A stretch of DNA of 64,000 nt from assembly GCA_973895155.1 (NCBI GenBank), contig OZ316894.1, positions 12,338,001 through 12,402,000 of the forward strand. Reading direction: 5' to 3'. The DNA is from Marsupella aquatica. Taxonomy: Eukaryota > Marchantiophyta. Position numbers and translations under genes: made by a program. The notes below the pieces were generated by a model. It did no database searches. It was given only the letters and a program-made list of their open reading frames with translations, and was not told the origin of the DNA. Numbering within the stretch: the first letter of the stretch is position 1; the number at the start of each line of letters is the position of its first letter. Positions 22,402 through 32,586 of this stretch are shown piece by piece.

Positions 22402-23170
22402 ACACAATATTGGGGAGTGCATTTTATTTTATTTTTAAGTTACTCTGAATACATACTTAAATAATAGTCTTTATTCAGACTTTCTCCAAAATTTCCACAA
22501 TTTTATTTAATATTCATTTTGGGCAGATGTGGGCAAGCATTGGACAGACATTTGAGGTGGGAGGAGTGTCTAGGTGGGTCTGATGGTACCAAAAAAAACT
22601 GATGAAGGGCTAGGATTGACTCTCAATTTTCCTCATTTTGTAGAAGACTGCTTTTTGGGTGGATAGTGTATTATGGTGTTTGATGAGTTGACGTAAAATA
22701 GATGAGAGCGTGGAATGGGGGGTAAGATAATTGGACATGTACACTCATTCATTTTGTCACTGCACGGAAGAAAAATGAGGGCAAATATACATGCATCTAT
22801 TCTGGTATGACATGAATGCATGGACATTGTCTAATGCAGACTTACACTTCTCATTTTTGTCCCACATGCAGGGGATCTAGGTGCTCCAATTAGAAATAAC
22901 CAATGGTTGAGAACCAATAGAAATGAAACCAAAAACAAATCTTGAAAAATAGAATTCTATGCTAGTTTCCCTACACCATCCCTATTTTTTAAATTTTTTT
23001 ACCATCCCTATTTTTTGTCCACCATTATTTTCAGTTTTGTCCTTATTTAGGGTCACAGTCAGTTTGGTCTTTTTTGAGAGTTAGGTTCTAGAGGCTTCAC
23101 TCTAGCCCTGGAAAGTAATTTTGCAATGCGCATATTATTATGATTAGCAAGGTTTTGTGATTCAGTAATT

Positions 23171-23293
23171 GCACATCAGAATGTGACAATATACAATGTA
23201 CAATGGATAACACTTGTTGATCAAAAGAGAATAATTGAGTTTATCATGTATGGAGTGACACCATAGAGTGTATATTGTCACATTTTGATTTGC
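23171..23293. repeat. small fold-back element (MITE-like)
   Basis: Arms of 25 bp, 23171-23195 and 23269-23293, pair with two mismatches; the inner 16 (AATGTGACAATATACA) pair perfectly. The interior is 73 bp. No convincing target duplication is seen at the edges, so the family is unassigned. Confidence 0.55.
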
Positions 23294-23859
23294 AGTTCCC
23301 GGGATGCCACCTTCTTATTTATGAATCTAGGAAGGAGATCAGGTTTTGGGTTGGTTCTTGGGCTAGCCTGTCCATGAGACTGGGTTTCCTTCCTTCAAGA
23401 GTGGCTTGGGTGCTTACCACAATTACCTAGTAAGCAAACAGAAAATGGATCAGTGAGCTACAAATCCCGTCTAGGGTTCATAGGAGATTATTTACTTACA
23501 AAATCTGCCCACAGCACCCTCAACATTATGGTCATGTGCACTTTGCGCAGGGTTAGTGACTAGGCCGTGGGCACTAGTATGAACAAGGTTGCGGGCTGCT
23601 CTTTCTTTAGCAAGCTTGATACTGCAATGAGGTCCCAAAAATGCAACCCTGGCTTCTTTTTACTCATTCACACGATGATTTGCAGCATCTAGCTGGAGTG
23701 TTGCCAATGCACTTTCTGAGCTAACTCTGCTCGGTTCCTATTGCATCTCATTCTCATGGTGCTGCAGTAATTGTTCACACTACGCTTAACCATACTAGCA
23801 GTGTGTAGAAGGCTCGGCGGTTGAGTCAAACACTGAGTGACATTACTAACTATGATTGA

Positions 23860-24202
23860 ATGGAAGAGGCGGTGACACTGCTCTCCTATAGTCCCATTTT
23901 TGGGGTGTCCAGCTTGCTATTGTTTGTGGTACATCCAACTCCTCTCTTGGAAGGTGTTTTGTTTCAGGCCTCTTGCCTTTTGTTGGGTGGTTGGCCCTTG
24001 TTGTTGCTAGTCATATTGGGGTGTGGGGTGATTGTGGTTTCCTTTGGGTGGTTTTGCCCCATTTGAATGTGACATTTGTGTGCTTTAGCCCTCTGGGTTT
24101 GTTATTCTTTGTGCCCCGCTGGTCTTCGCCATGACAGTCTTTGGAATAAACGGACACTCTGCCACCTTCTTTAATTTAAAATTTTTATTAAAAGAAAAAC
24201 AG
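23860..24202 (+). mobile_element. possible 3' end of a truncated LINE
   Basis: A G/T-rich stretch with GGTGGTTTTGCCCC and CTTTGTGCCCC passages is followed by ATTTAAAATTTTTATTAAAAGAAAAA. This resembles the GT-rich 3' UTR plus A-rich tail of plant L1-type elements. There is no coding part and no secure target duplication, so the call is tentative. Confidence 0.3.
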
Positions 24203-24582
24203 TTCCTTCCAATTTTGCGGTGTTCAATATTGGTGCACTTAATTCTTTTTCTTTCAAGTTCCCATTACAAGATATTTTCAAATCAAGCCATCCATCATAT
24301 ATAGTTCATCTCAAGGAATGACTTTCTGTAATCATGAGCAATGTCATTCATTCTATTTTGATCAACTAGCTCTTTCAAGGTGGTCTCAACGCATGCCTTA
24401 ATTGCAGGCTCACTGAATTTGTTTTAAGCACTCCACATTGTGAACATTGTGCTCGATGTATTCAGCTGATTCACTATACCTTGAATTCATTTTCCGGTTA
24501 GCAATGTGCTTGAAAGGCCTAGTTAATTTTATTGCCCACATTCATGGCTCTAGTCTTCTCATGTAGTATGCATTGAGTAGCT

Positions 24583-25160
24583 CAATACCCGTGCGTTGCA
24601 CAAAAGATGTTGTGATGGCCAAGATGTCATTGAGAACAAAGAGGTCGTGTCAGCCAAGAGGTTGTTGAGAAGAAAGATGTTGTGTTGGCCAAGAGGTCGT
24701 TGAGAAGAAAGATGTCATGTTGCCCAAGATGTTGTTGAGAACAAAAGATGTCATGTCGGCCAAGATGCCGGTGATAACAAAAGATGTCATGCCGGTCAAG
24801 AGGTCATTGAGCAAGAAGATGTCGTGTCGGGCAAGAGGTCATTGAGAAGGAAGATGTTGTGTCGGCCAAGGTGCCGGTGATAACAAAAGATGTCGTGTCG
24901 GCTAAGTCGTTGAGATCAAAAGATGTGGTGAAGACAATACCCGTGCGTTGCACAAAAGATGTCGTGAAGAAAAAGATGTCGTGTCCCCCAAGATGTTGTT
25001 AAGAACAAAAGATGTCATGTCGCCCAAGATGTTATTAAGAAAAAAGATGTCGTGTCATCTAAGATGTCCTTAAGGAAGATGTTGTGTCACCCAAGATGCA
25101 GTTAAGAAAAAAAAGATATGGTGTTGCCCAAGATGTTCTTAAGAAAAAAACTGTTGCACA
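24583..25160 (+). repeat. degenerate AAGATGT(C/T)(G/A)TG repeat array, left part
   Basis: Roughly 15 to 18 units of about 30-40 bp, each with AAGATGTYG or AGAGGTCRTTGAGAA variants. A 28-bp core containing ACCCGTGCGTTGCACAAAAG is identical at 24583-24610 and 24935-24962. More units occur at 25640-25724 and across LINE-A at 32570-32935, so the array was once continuous. Confidence 0.75.
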
Positions 25161-25639
25161 AAAAGGGCGCAAAAAATGAGTACATAATGTCAACAACCAC
25201 AAACTATCATTAAGAATGATTTTTGTCTTTGTCTTTGTATTTTTCATTTTGTAATCCCTTGTAAACCTTTTACTACCCCCCCCCCCCCCCCTTTAGGCCT
25301 TTTGTACTATTTTTTGGTTTGAATTAAACTCCTCGTATGACATAGATTATCATGGGGTACTTGATATGGATGTCTAGGCATGGAGAGTGGAGTACTATTT
25401 CTATGCATGTATAGTACTATACCTAGATGGTCCATAAATACTTGATTATTGTGCATTGCCATTCTGTGGCATTCCCCTTTATTTCTTGCTTGGAAGACTT
25501 GTCACTCCTTACTTCACACTAAATATAATTCAATTTTGGTTTATTCTATAATTCCTTCTCTTGGTCATATTTTTTAATTTTTCTGCCATGCAAATTTGAA
25601 TGACGACCATGTGAGTTAATGTGTATTATAGGAGTTAAT
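25161..25639. other. AT-rich spacer with poly(C) run
   Basis: No coding signal. C16 occupies 25276-25291. The rest is AT-rich and separates the main array from its last units. Confidence 0.6.
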
Positions 25640-25707
25640 AGCTCTGAATGACGTGGTGAAATTTGATGTCATGGCGCCAAAGATGTTGTTAAATGAAAGA
25701 TGTTGTC

Positions 25708-25724
25708 AAGTAAAAAGATGTTGT
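25708..25724. repeat. target site duplication of LINE-A, left
   Basis: AAGTAAAAAGATGTTGT, repeated exactly at 32570-32586. It falls within the repeat array. Confidence 0.9.
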
Positions 25725-27401
25725 AACTTACGGAAATCCACTGTGATACCACTAGTAACAACAACGCCATGATGGCTCAGGGATACTGGCTGTGTGATCA
25801 GTGGTAGGGGGGAACTCCAGAAATACCTCAGAGCTCCACTAGGGGTAGACCTGAAAATGGAGCAGCTGCACAACTATGTATTGGATAAGATTGGACAAAG
25901 GCTTTTATCTTGGGCCAACAAGATGTTGACATTCACAGGCAGAACTTTGCTTATAAGGCAAATTTTACAGGCAATACCAGTATACCACTCGATGTTCCTA
26001 AAGGCTTCTAATGCGCTGGCAAGAAAAATGACTGCACTTTGTAGAGGCTTTCTGTGGGGGTATAATAAGGAGGGAGGTAGGCGGGTACCACTGGTCTCCT
26101 GGGCTCGCATCTCTCGCCCTAAGATGGAGGGGGGACTTGGAATCAAGGATTTCAGAAGCCATTCGGATGCATTACTCGCCAAATGGTTTACTGGGGCGCT
26201 GGATTCCCCCAGATTGGAATGGGCCTGCTTGTTTGCTGCGAATTTGAAACTGATTGGATGGGCCAACTATAAGGTAGTAAGGAGAAACAACTACACATTT
26301 AGGCACAAGATGCTGCTCTGCTGTCCACGAGCACTTCATGGACTGGCATATACAGGTGGGCTTTGGAAGGCATGGGAACAGCTACGGGTGAATTTGATAT
26401 TCTGCTCCACGGATCGAGTACCAGGAAGATGGGCAGTAGGGGACACAATCAGGTGCTTGAAAGGCTTCCAAGCATGGAGCAATGAGGACATGGCTGCTGT
26501 CACGAGGCTCTGTGGGCGACTGGGCATTCGGTGTATACAAGATCTGTGGGCAGAGGAGAGACAGGGATGGAGAATGGTGAATGAGAGACGGGAGAACCTG
26601 AGGGGATTTTCACTCGAACACCATAATCTGGGAAGGAAATTCATGGATGCACTAGTGAGCATCAAACAGTGTGTTTGGGGCTATGAGCCTGGTCCTCGAT
26701 GTTGGTGTTGGGCAGACTGTCCGGATCCACTGAAGAGCTTTGGAATCCAGAATAGGAGAGCTTATAGGATGATCAGGATTGAGTGCAGCGATACCCCCAG
26801 TCTGAACAGAACGTGGGGGATATCCAGGACAGCGGGGGAGTGGAATGTAGAATGGACTGGTATATGGAGATCTGGGTTGACTATGAGGGCTAAGACTTTT
26901 CTGTGGAGGATAATTGCATCTGGTCTGTTTACTGGAGCGAGGGCGATAAAGATAGGTAAAGGAACTGGTGAGTGCAAGCTGTGTCCTGGGATTCTAGAAT
27001 CCATTCCCCACCTCTTCATTGACTGTGCACATGCACAGCAATGCTGGGCTTTATGTGCGGGATGTTTTGATGGTGCATTTGCGGATCGCTCTGGAGGCCT
27101 GATTGGGATGCTTGACTCTGCTATCGGAAGGAACCCATGTAAAGTAGTGAAATTGTTTATGCTATACCAGATCCTCTGGACGCTGTGGAATGGCAGGAAT
27201 GAACACATGTTCAAGACAGAGGGAACCAGAAAGCTAGACCTGCGCTTTATGCTCTCTGAAGTGGCGGACCATGTCTCTGCGGTGATACTCACCTTACCGG
27301 CTTGTAATAGAAGAACAAGGCTACTTAGGTCCAAGGAGATGGTAAATAGGGAAAGGGTGCTATGGATTAACCGGAGGGATATCTGGATCACTTCAGGTTA
27401 G
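25725..27401 (+). pseudogene. LINE-A ORF2 C-terminal fragment
   Basis: About 558 codons covering the end of the RT domain, the connector and the zf-RVT knuckle. The first in-frame break is TGA at 25770-25772. Downstream the frame is open: QKYLRAPLGVDLKMEQLH, FTGRTLLIRQILQAIPVYH, RAKTFLWRII and the zinc-binding C-K-L-C...HLFIDCAHA. It aligns along its length with residues of about 385-935 of LINE-B. The endonuclease and RT catalytic core are absent because of 5' truncation. Confidence 0.9.
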
Positions 27402-27453
27402 AAGTAGAGTTTGTTTGAGGATGATGGTTTGTAGATGATGAGGGTTCTGTCTA

Positions 27454-27867
27454 TCAAGGGTACTGTGATAGGTTGTTGGGCTGCCTGTTAAACGCCAACT
27501 TCGACCTTGCGATTAATGGCCGTTTAACTACCTTCTCCTCAGTAATCTCGTTTAAACGATTAACCGACCTTCGAGAGGCGGCACTCCTTCTATCTCGACA
27601 CAGTCCCCGTAAGTGAATCCGACCAAGTGCTCTTGAATGTCGAGTTCCGTCTTCCACTTCTTAGGTACTTCAGCCTCGGCCAACACTAACCCCTCTCTAT
27701 ACACAATCTCAATGAACCCACACCACTCGTGGTAAGTGATCAAGCAAATCGGAATATTCTCGTATAGTGACTGACGGGAAATAAGATGGGTGCCGATAGA
27801 ACAGATCCACAGTTCCAGTGATCTTACTTAAGGTAATCAAGGAGCAAGACTTGTCGTCACTACTGTC
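27454..27867 (-). pseudogene. unrecognised ORF fragments of the block nested in LINE-A (downstream part)
   Basis: Two overlapping minus-strand frames are seen: one through ITGTVDLFYRHPSYFPS (continuous across the LINE-B target site) and one starting at 27743 with ITYHEWCGFIEIVYREG and ending GVPPLEGRLIV. They may be one gene with a frameshift. I do not recognise the family. Orientation agrees with the RPA1-like ORF at 31684-32295. Confidence 0.35.
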
Positions 27868-27883
27868 TGCGTTCATGGTTTTT
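27868..27883. repeat. target site duplication of LINE-B, left
   Basis: TGCGTTCATGGTTTTT, repeated exactly at 30956-30971. Confidence 0.82.
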
Positions 27884-30800
27884 CCTTGGAATGGTTTTTT
27901 TTATAAATTTTAATACCGTGAAAGACCCCACGGATAGGGGGAACAACAGCCCTTAATACAGGGACAGCAACAGCACACTAGCGAGCCACAAAGAGAGCCC
28001 AAAAGCACAAAAGAGAGCATCAAAGCCCCAGGGAGAGCCCCCCCTCAAAGAAGGGAAATAACACCGATCAAGAGAGCACCCATGCCCTTCCCACAGCAGC
28101 CCCCCAAAAAGCAGACCCCTCAATCAGCAACGCCGCCGCTAGAGGGCACCAAGAGAATCCCTGTCCCCACCCCGTCTCAGCCAGATTTGCCTCGTTCCCC
28201 GCAACCATTCCTGAGCCCGGTTCAACCGAGAGCGACGCCGCCCAAAGCGTAAACCAGCCCCAACCGCATGGATGTGATTGGCAGTCTCAGCAAGCATCAG
28301 GCCCAAGTCAAATGAACGTCCCACCTTGTCAGAGAACATATGTTCATTTCTTCCCAGCCAAATCATCCAGAGAGTCTGATATACACAAAAGATCCTAGCA
28401 GTGTGAATAGGCTCCGGTCCTGTCGATGCATCAAGAATAGCCAGCAGACCACCTCCAATGGGTAAGCGAAGCTCCGTCAAAATCCTGTCACACATCCTCC
28501 AGCAACATGAGGCATGGGAACATTCAATGAACAAATGTTGCATCGTCTCCAAGACCCCACAGCAAAGCTTGCAATTCCCAGTACCAGCCTGGATACGGAG
28601 GGCCCGTTGACCAGTAAACAATCCACCAACCAGGATCCGCCAGATAAAGGTTTTTGCCCTGCAGGAGAGGTCAAAAATCCACAGCTTCTTCCATCCAATG
28701 CACCATTCAATTTCCGACCGGTGTGAGGACCAGCACCTATTAAGCAGCACATGAAGGCTCATCTTGGGTCTCAAGAACTGGTAGACCCTGCAGTTGGTGA
28801 TCTGAAAGTCCTTGAGAGGTTCTGCCCTGTCAGACCAGCGCCACTGTCTGGCCGGAGGATCCCTGTCCCACCTGCAGGCAGTTGACTCCCAAATTCTCCC
28901 TAGGAACGCTCTAGCCAGCCCTCTGTGCTCCCCCGTGAATCCTCGCAGCACCTGCCCCCTAAGCGGAAGGTCTTTCCAGCCCCCTGTCTCCACCGACCAT
29001 CCGTCCTGAATTGATCTCATTCCCAAGCGTCCACAAATAGCAGTGACTCCTACAATGTCCACATTTGGCAATGAATTGAAATCTACCATACATCTAATTG
29101 CATCGTTAATGCTCCAGCGTCCAGGGGCACCATATCTCCCAGGACAAAAAGCCAGATGGGCACGTAGCTCCTCCCAAGCCTTCCATAGACCACTTGTATA
29201 CCTGAGACCACCGCCTGCCCTAGGAGTACAGAGCAGAAGCCTATCCTTGAACGTGTAATTGTTTCTTCTGATCACCTTGTAATTCAACCATCCCATTAAA
29301 GATAAGTTGGCTGCCAGCATCTTCGACCATTCCCTGTCTGGATACTCTAGGGCCTTAGTGAACCATTGTGATAATAATGCATTGGAGTGGCTTCTGAAGT
29401 CCTTGAATCCCAGGCCGCCCTCTATTTTTGGAAGTGTCATCTTGTCCCATGCCACCAGCGGAATTTTCTTCCCACCTGCAGGATTATATCCCCACAGAAA
29501 ATCTCTACTGAGGGCAATGAGTTTCTTGGCCAGACCCGCTGAAGCCTTGAGGTGCATCACATGGTAGATTGGGATGGCCTGGAGCACGTGTTTGACCAAT
29601 AAGGTTCGACCTGTGAAAGAGAGGAGCTTATTTGTCCAAGATGACAGTCGTGAGCTGATTTTATCTAGGCAGAATCTGTGCAGTTGCTCAGTCTTCAGCC
29701 CGGCCCCCAAGGGAGCGCCCAGATATTTCTGAACCTCCCCCATTGCACTCACTTGACAGCCAGAGTACAGCAGCCAATCCGGGATGACCTCAATTGCCAA
29801 GGGAATCACCACAGATTTTCGTAGGTTCAGCTTTGCTCCAGAACCCATTTCATAACATGCAAGTGCAGTTTGTGCCTGGGTGAAAGCTTCCTCCGTGGCA
29901 GGAATGAACATTCCAACATCATCTGCGAATAATCTGTAGCATATTGTGAGTGTGTCCGTGATTGACAGTCCACTAAGTCTCCCAGCCTCCATCTCTGCAG
30001 CTAAGAAGTCCATCAGCGGTTGTGTCGAGATGACAAAAAGTAGGGGCGACAAGGGGCAGCCCTGTCTCACCCCCCTCTTAAGCTCAATCATACCCGTCGC
30101 AAAACCATTGACCATTGCCTTCGAGAAAGATCCAGCCAACAGAGCCCGTACCAGTGTGATAAAGTGGCCACTTATTCCCAGTAAGTGCATTGTGTCCCAT
30201 ATGTATTCGTGATTCACCCTGTCAAAGGCCTTTTCGAAATCCAACTTCAAGAAAAGTGCCTCCATCTTCTTGTGCTGTATCCAGTCACATGCGAGCCAGG
30301 CCAGTGAGATGTTTTCCAGAATGTGGCGCCCCTGTATAAATCCGGTCTGTTGGGGGCTGATTATCTTGTTCATGATTTCTTGTAACCGCAATGCCAGGAT
30401 CTTAGCAATGACTTTGTACGTTGTGTTCAACATTGTAAGGGGACGCCAGTCCTTCAGTGATCTCTTATCAGGCTTCTTCGGAATGAGCTTTATTATCCCT
30501 TCTTTTAATGCACTATCAATCTCTCCTGTCATCCAGAATTCTTGTATCATTTCTACCAAGTCCTGTCCCAGAAACTCCCAGCATGCGCGCAGTACTTCTG
30601 CCGTTAAGCCGTCTGGGCCAGGCGATTTGTCTCCTGGTAGCATCCAAAGCACTTCCTTCACCTCTTTAGTTGTCGGGAGAGCTTCCAATTTCATTCTCTC
30701 TGCCGCTGTAAGCGCAAATTTTGTGTGTTGCAGTAGACGTCTCCTCTCTTGCCGTCGTTCTTGTGTCTCCCTTTGTGAGGGTTCCTGCGGTGCATAAAGT

Positions 30801-30955
30801 GCTTGACACATTTTCTCCACTTCAAGCACAATGCTTGCCGCCTCTGTTATCTCCGTCCCATCCTCTTTGAGAATCAGGTTCATGGTTTCTCGGGCGCGTT
30901 TAGCCTTTACTATCGCATAGAAGAACTTTGTTGATTCGTCTCCTTCTCCCAGCCA
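27884..30955 (-). mobile_element. LINE-B, 5'-truncated L1-type element, coding part open
   Basis: Minus-strand element between 16-bp duplications. It begins within ORF2 just before WLGEGDESTKFF (the endonuclease is missing), has a 3' UTR of about 250 bp and an A-rich tail (AATTTATAAAAAAAACC). It inserted into the foreign block in the LINE-A 3' UTR, so it is younger than both. Protein similarity to LINE-A is clear but far from identity, so the two are different LINE families of one clade. Confidence 0.85.
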
Positions 30956-30964
30956 TGCGTTCAT
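28139..30964 (-). CDS. LINE-B ORF2: reverse transcriptase with zf-RVT, no endonuclease
   Basis: 941 codons without a stop. Target-primed reverse transcriptase of the plant L1 clade. RT palm motifs by approximate residue: GDKSPGPDGLT (111-121), DWRPLTMLNTTYKVIAKI (172-189), QTGFIQGR (206-213), LDFEKAFDRV (241-250), RGVRQGCPLSPLLF (297-310), and the catalytic FADD (346-349). The RT-connector and C-terminal zinc knuckle C-K-L-C...HLFIECSHA lie at about 780-830. The apurinic endonuclease domain expected upstream is absent through truncation. The first codons, MNA, lie in the duplicated target sequence, so the start codon is supplied by the target and may never be used. All visible catalytic residues are present. 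Confidence 0.88.
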   Translation of the reverse strand: MNAWLGEGDESTKFFYAIVKAKRARETMNLILKEDGTEITEAASIVLEVEKMCQALYAPQEPSQRETQERRQERRRLLQHTKFALTAAERMKLEALPTTKEVKEVLWMLPGDKSPGPDGLTAEVLRACWEFLGQDLVEMIQEFWMTGEIDSALKEGIIKLIPKKPDKRSLKDWRPLTMLNTTYKVIAKILALRLQEIMNKIISPQQTGFIQGRHILENISLAWLACDWIQHKKMEALFLKLDFEKAFDRVNHEYIWDTMHLLGISGHFITLVRALLAGSFSKAMVNGFATGMIELKRGVRQGCPLSPLLFVISTQPLMDFLAAEMEAGRLSGLSITDTLTICYRLFADDVGMFIPATEEAFTQAQTALACYEMGSGAKLNLRKSVVIPLAIEVIPDWLLYSGCQVSAMGEVQKYLGAPLGAGLKTEQLHRFCLDKISSRLSSWTNKLLSFTGRTLLVKHVLQAIPIYHVMHLKASAGLAKKLIALSRDFLWGYNPAGGKKIPLVAWDKMTLPKIEGGLGFKDFRSHSNALLSQWFTKALEYPDREWSKMLAANLSLMGWLNYKVIRRNNYTFKDRLLLCTPRAGGGLRYTSGLWKAWEELRAHLAFCPGRYGAPGRWSINDAIRCMVDFNSLPNVDIVGVTAICGRLGMRSIQDGWSVETGGWKDLPLRGQVLRGFTGEHRGLARAFLGRIWESTACRWDRDPPARQWRWSDRAEPLKDFQITNCRVYQFLRPKMSLHVLLNRCWSSHRSEIEWCIGWKKLWIFDLSCRAKTFIWRILVGGLFTGQRALRIQAGTGNCKLCCGVLETMQHLFIECSHASCCWRMCDRILTELRLPIGGGLLAILDASTGPEPIHTARIFCVYQTLWMIWLGRNEHMFSDKVGRSFDLGLMLAETANHIHAVGAGLRFGRRRSRLNRAQEWLRGTRQIWLRRGGDRDSLGAL

Positions 30965-30971
30965 GGTTTTT
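30956..30971. repeat. target site duplication of LINE-B, right
   Basis: TGCGTTCATGGTTTTT, identical to 27868-27883. The ATG (minus strand, 30964-30962) inside it opens the 941-codon frame. Confidence 0.82.
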
Positions 30972-31215
30972 AGTAGCCGTGACCTGATTAAGTCCGACTG
31001 TCCTTTGAATCAGCCTGCCTGGCAATTGATTTCCGGATTGTGTGGGTGACTATGACAGGGTTTACCCTTGTATGATGGAGGTGTATGACGACCAGTGTAT
31101 CGCCTTCAAAACACACTATCTCCAACCAGACACCGCTTCTCACTAGCTGTCTGTTCAACCTATACCTTGAGGTGCTGGCCCGTAAGGTTCTGGTTCGCAA
31201 TGAGACGATATTCAT
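30972..31215 (-). pseudogene. unrecognised ORF fragment of the nested block (upstream part)
   Basis: A 75-codon frame from 31215 (RLVRSG-type start, then VWLEIVCFEGDTLVVIHLHH) ends at 30988. A neighbouring frame, LIRSRLLKTMNA, reads through the LINE-B target site into 27867-27700. It is not assigned to a family; it may be part of the same broken gene as 27454-27867. Confidence 0.3.
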
Positions 31216-31265
31216 TCATCGTTGCGATTAACGAGTAACGACTTGCTGCATAAGGCAAATTCCTT

Positions 31266-31286
31266 CTCTCTCTCTCTCTCTCTCTG
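31266..31286. repeat. (TC)n microsatellite
   Basis: About 21 bp of alternating TC, in the foreign block nested in LINE-A. Confidence 0.9.
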
Positions 31287-31683
31287 ATTTGACGGTCTCA
31301 TTCACTGCTCAAGTGCATACTTCACTCTGTTGCATTCATTCCAAACTCTCTCTTTATACTCAAAGACTACTCAACTGAGTAGGGACACTATTACAAAATT
31401 GCTGGCATTCCTAAGGTGAGCGGAGCTCTACCTTGCCCCAAACTTCTAGCAAAAAGTGACAGAGCGCCTATCGCTCCATAGCCTCTAAATACCTATTCCT
31501 CGTGTCCGTCTCTGCCCGAGGCCTCTACTACTTCTTGGGGTGCGCTGATTACAGTTGGATGACTCGCGCCTCCTCTTTGATCTCCTTCGCTCGTTCATCA
31601 AGAACGCTAACTAATGCCTACCAGAACGATGAGTGGAAGCCAAGAACTGCTGATTACTATGTCAAGAAGTTCTGTCTTCCTGG

Positions 31684-32295
31684 TTACTGAACTGTGCAAC
31701 GGCCTCCTCGATTCCCTTCGGTTGCGCCTGATCCGGAAGCTTCCGGACTCCCGATTGTTAATCTTGCCATATGTGCCTCGACCTCCTGACTTCTGTCATC
31801 TTCCTTGGGGTTGCTCGGTTTGTCGGCCATGATTACTTGTTCGGCAGTGATTAATCGCCACGTAATCCGCTGATCATGGCTGTTATCCTGTCTTAGCAGC
31901 AGATTCCATTTCTTCCGCATGACCTTTCTACAGAGTTCTTCGATGGCCTCGCCGGTGGTGAATCGTTGGCGGAACTCTTCGCCCTTCATTCCGAACAATT
32001 GTTGCCCCGCCGCATCCCACACACGATAGCTTCCTTCTTTGATCCGAATAGTGAACATGAACATAGGCACTCCTTCTCCTAGCGACTTACACTCATGAGC
32101 TAACCGATTCCTGCTAATGGGGGTTCCTATATTCGCCCCCCCTTGCCTTCTCTGTCGAGCTCTTGTGCCTAAGGCACATACTCTACCATCTGCTAGTAGG
32201 CCATCACAGCCTTCATAGCAGAACTCGACTCCTACACGACCGTTAATCGAGATGATCGTCGCCTCCCCTACTTCCAGCCTTTCTGTCATCTCCAC
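31684..32295 (-). pseudogene. RPA1-like C-terminal OB-fold protein, orphan ORF
   Basis: 203 codons from an ATG at 32295. The pattern fits the replication protein A 70-kDa C-terminal domain, which binds single-stranded DNA: a cysteine-bearing N-part (EFCYEGCDGLL, AHEC), MFMFTIRIKEGSYRVWDAAG, then QLFGMKGEEF and KKWNLLLRQDNSHDQRITW. This ends in the typical RITWRLITAEQV strand. A usual RPA1 has three more OB folds in front; none is seen here, and the zinc ribbon cysteines look incomplete. Many plant Helitrons carry RPA-like genes, so transposon cargo is likely, but no Rep/helicase or Helitron termini are visible. The acidic, Ser/Gly-rich tail is unlike RPA1. Alternatively it is a captured host exon. 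Confidence 0.55.
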
Positions 32296-32414
32296 AAAAT
32301 GAATAACCGCTAGTCCTTGCTTACTACTTCCTAAATACTCTTGGTTGACCTCTAGTTGACACTTCTAAACCTAAAGAAAAACTATAATATCGCCGGTGTA
32401 ATTTTTATCGTTTA

Positions 32415-32569
32415 CACTACCCCTGGATCCACTCTGGGACTTGAGACACTTGCACTGTTGGCTGTTTGGAATACTGGTGTCCCCTTTGCTGATGCTTCTA
32501 AATTCTGATTGTTCCCCTTGCTGCGGGGCTTTCGTGGCTCAAATTTATAAAATTAAAATGGATTTAAGG
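32415..32569 (+). other. LINE-A 3' UTR end and tail
   Basis: The order TGTTCCCC, TGCGGGGCTTTC, AATTTATAAAATTAAAA matches the last 60 bases of LINE-B read on its own strand. It marks where LINE-A resumes after the nested block. Confidence 0.75.
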
Positions 32570-32586
32570 AAGTAAAAAGATGTTGT
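32570..32586. repeat. target site duplication of LINE-A, right
   Basis: AAGTAAAAAGATGTTGT, identical to 25708-25724. Confidence 0.9.

Larger units (their letters stand above)
21688..24582. other. AT-rich intergenic DNA
   Basis: No gene is recognised. It holds a perfect 37-bp tandem duplication, a short inverted-repeat element and a possible LINE 3' tail, listed separately. Confidence 0.6.
25725..32569 (+). mobile_element. LINE-A, 5'-truncated L1-type element with nested insertions
   Basis: The boundaries are set by a 17-bp target duplication on both sides. The element opens inside ORF2 (NLRKS, aligned with LINE-B), reads to a stop at 27399-27401, and ends with a 3' tail at 32415-32569. That tail aligns with the end of LINE-B (TGTTCCCC, GGGGCTTTC, AATTTATAAAA). 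Between about 27450 and 32410 the 3' UTR is interrupted by a foreign block that itself contains LINE-B. The exact edges of that block were not resolved. Confidence 0.85.

Noticed and set aside
24583-25160. CRISPR-like spaced repeats
   Set aside because: Units are degenerate, spacing varies and the setting is eukaryotic; it is a decayed tandem array.
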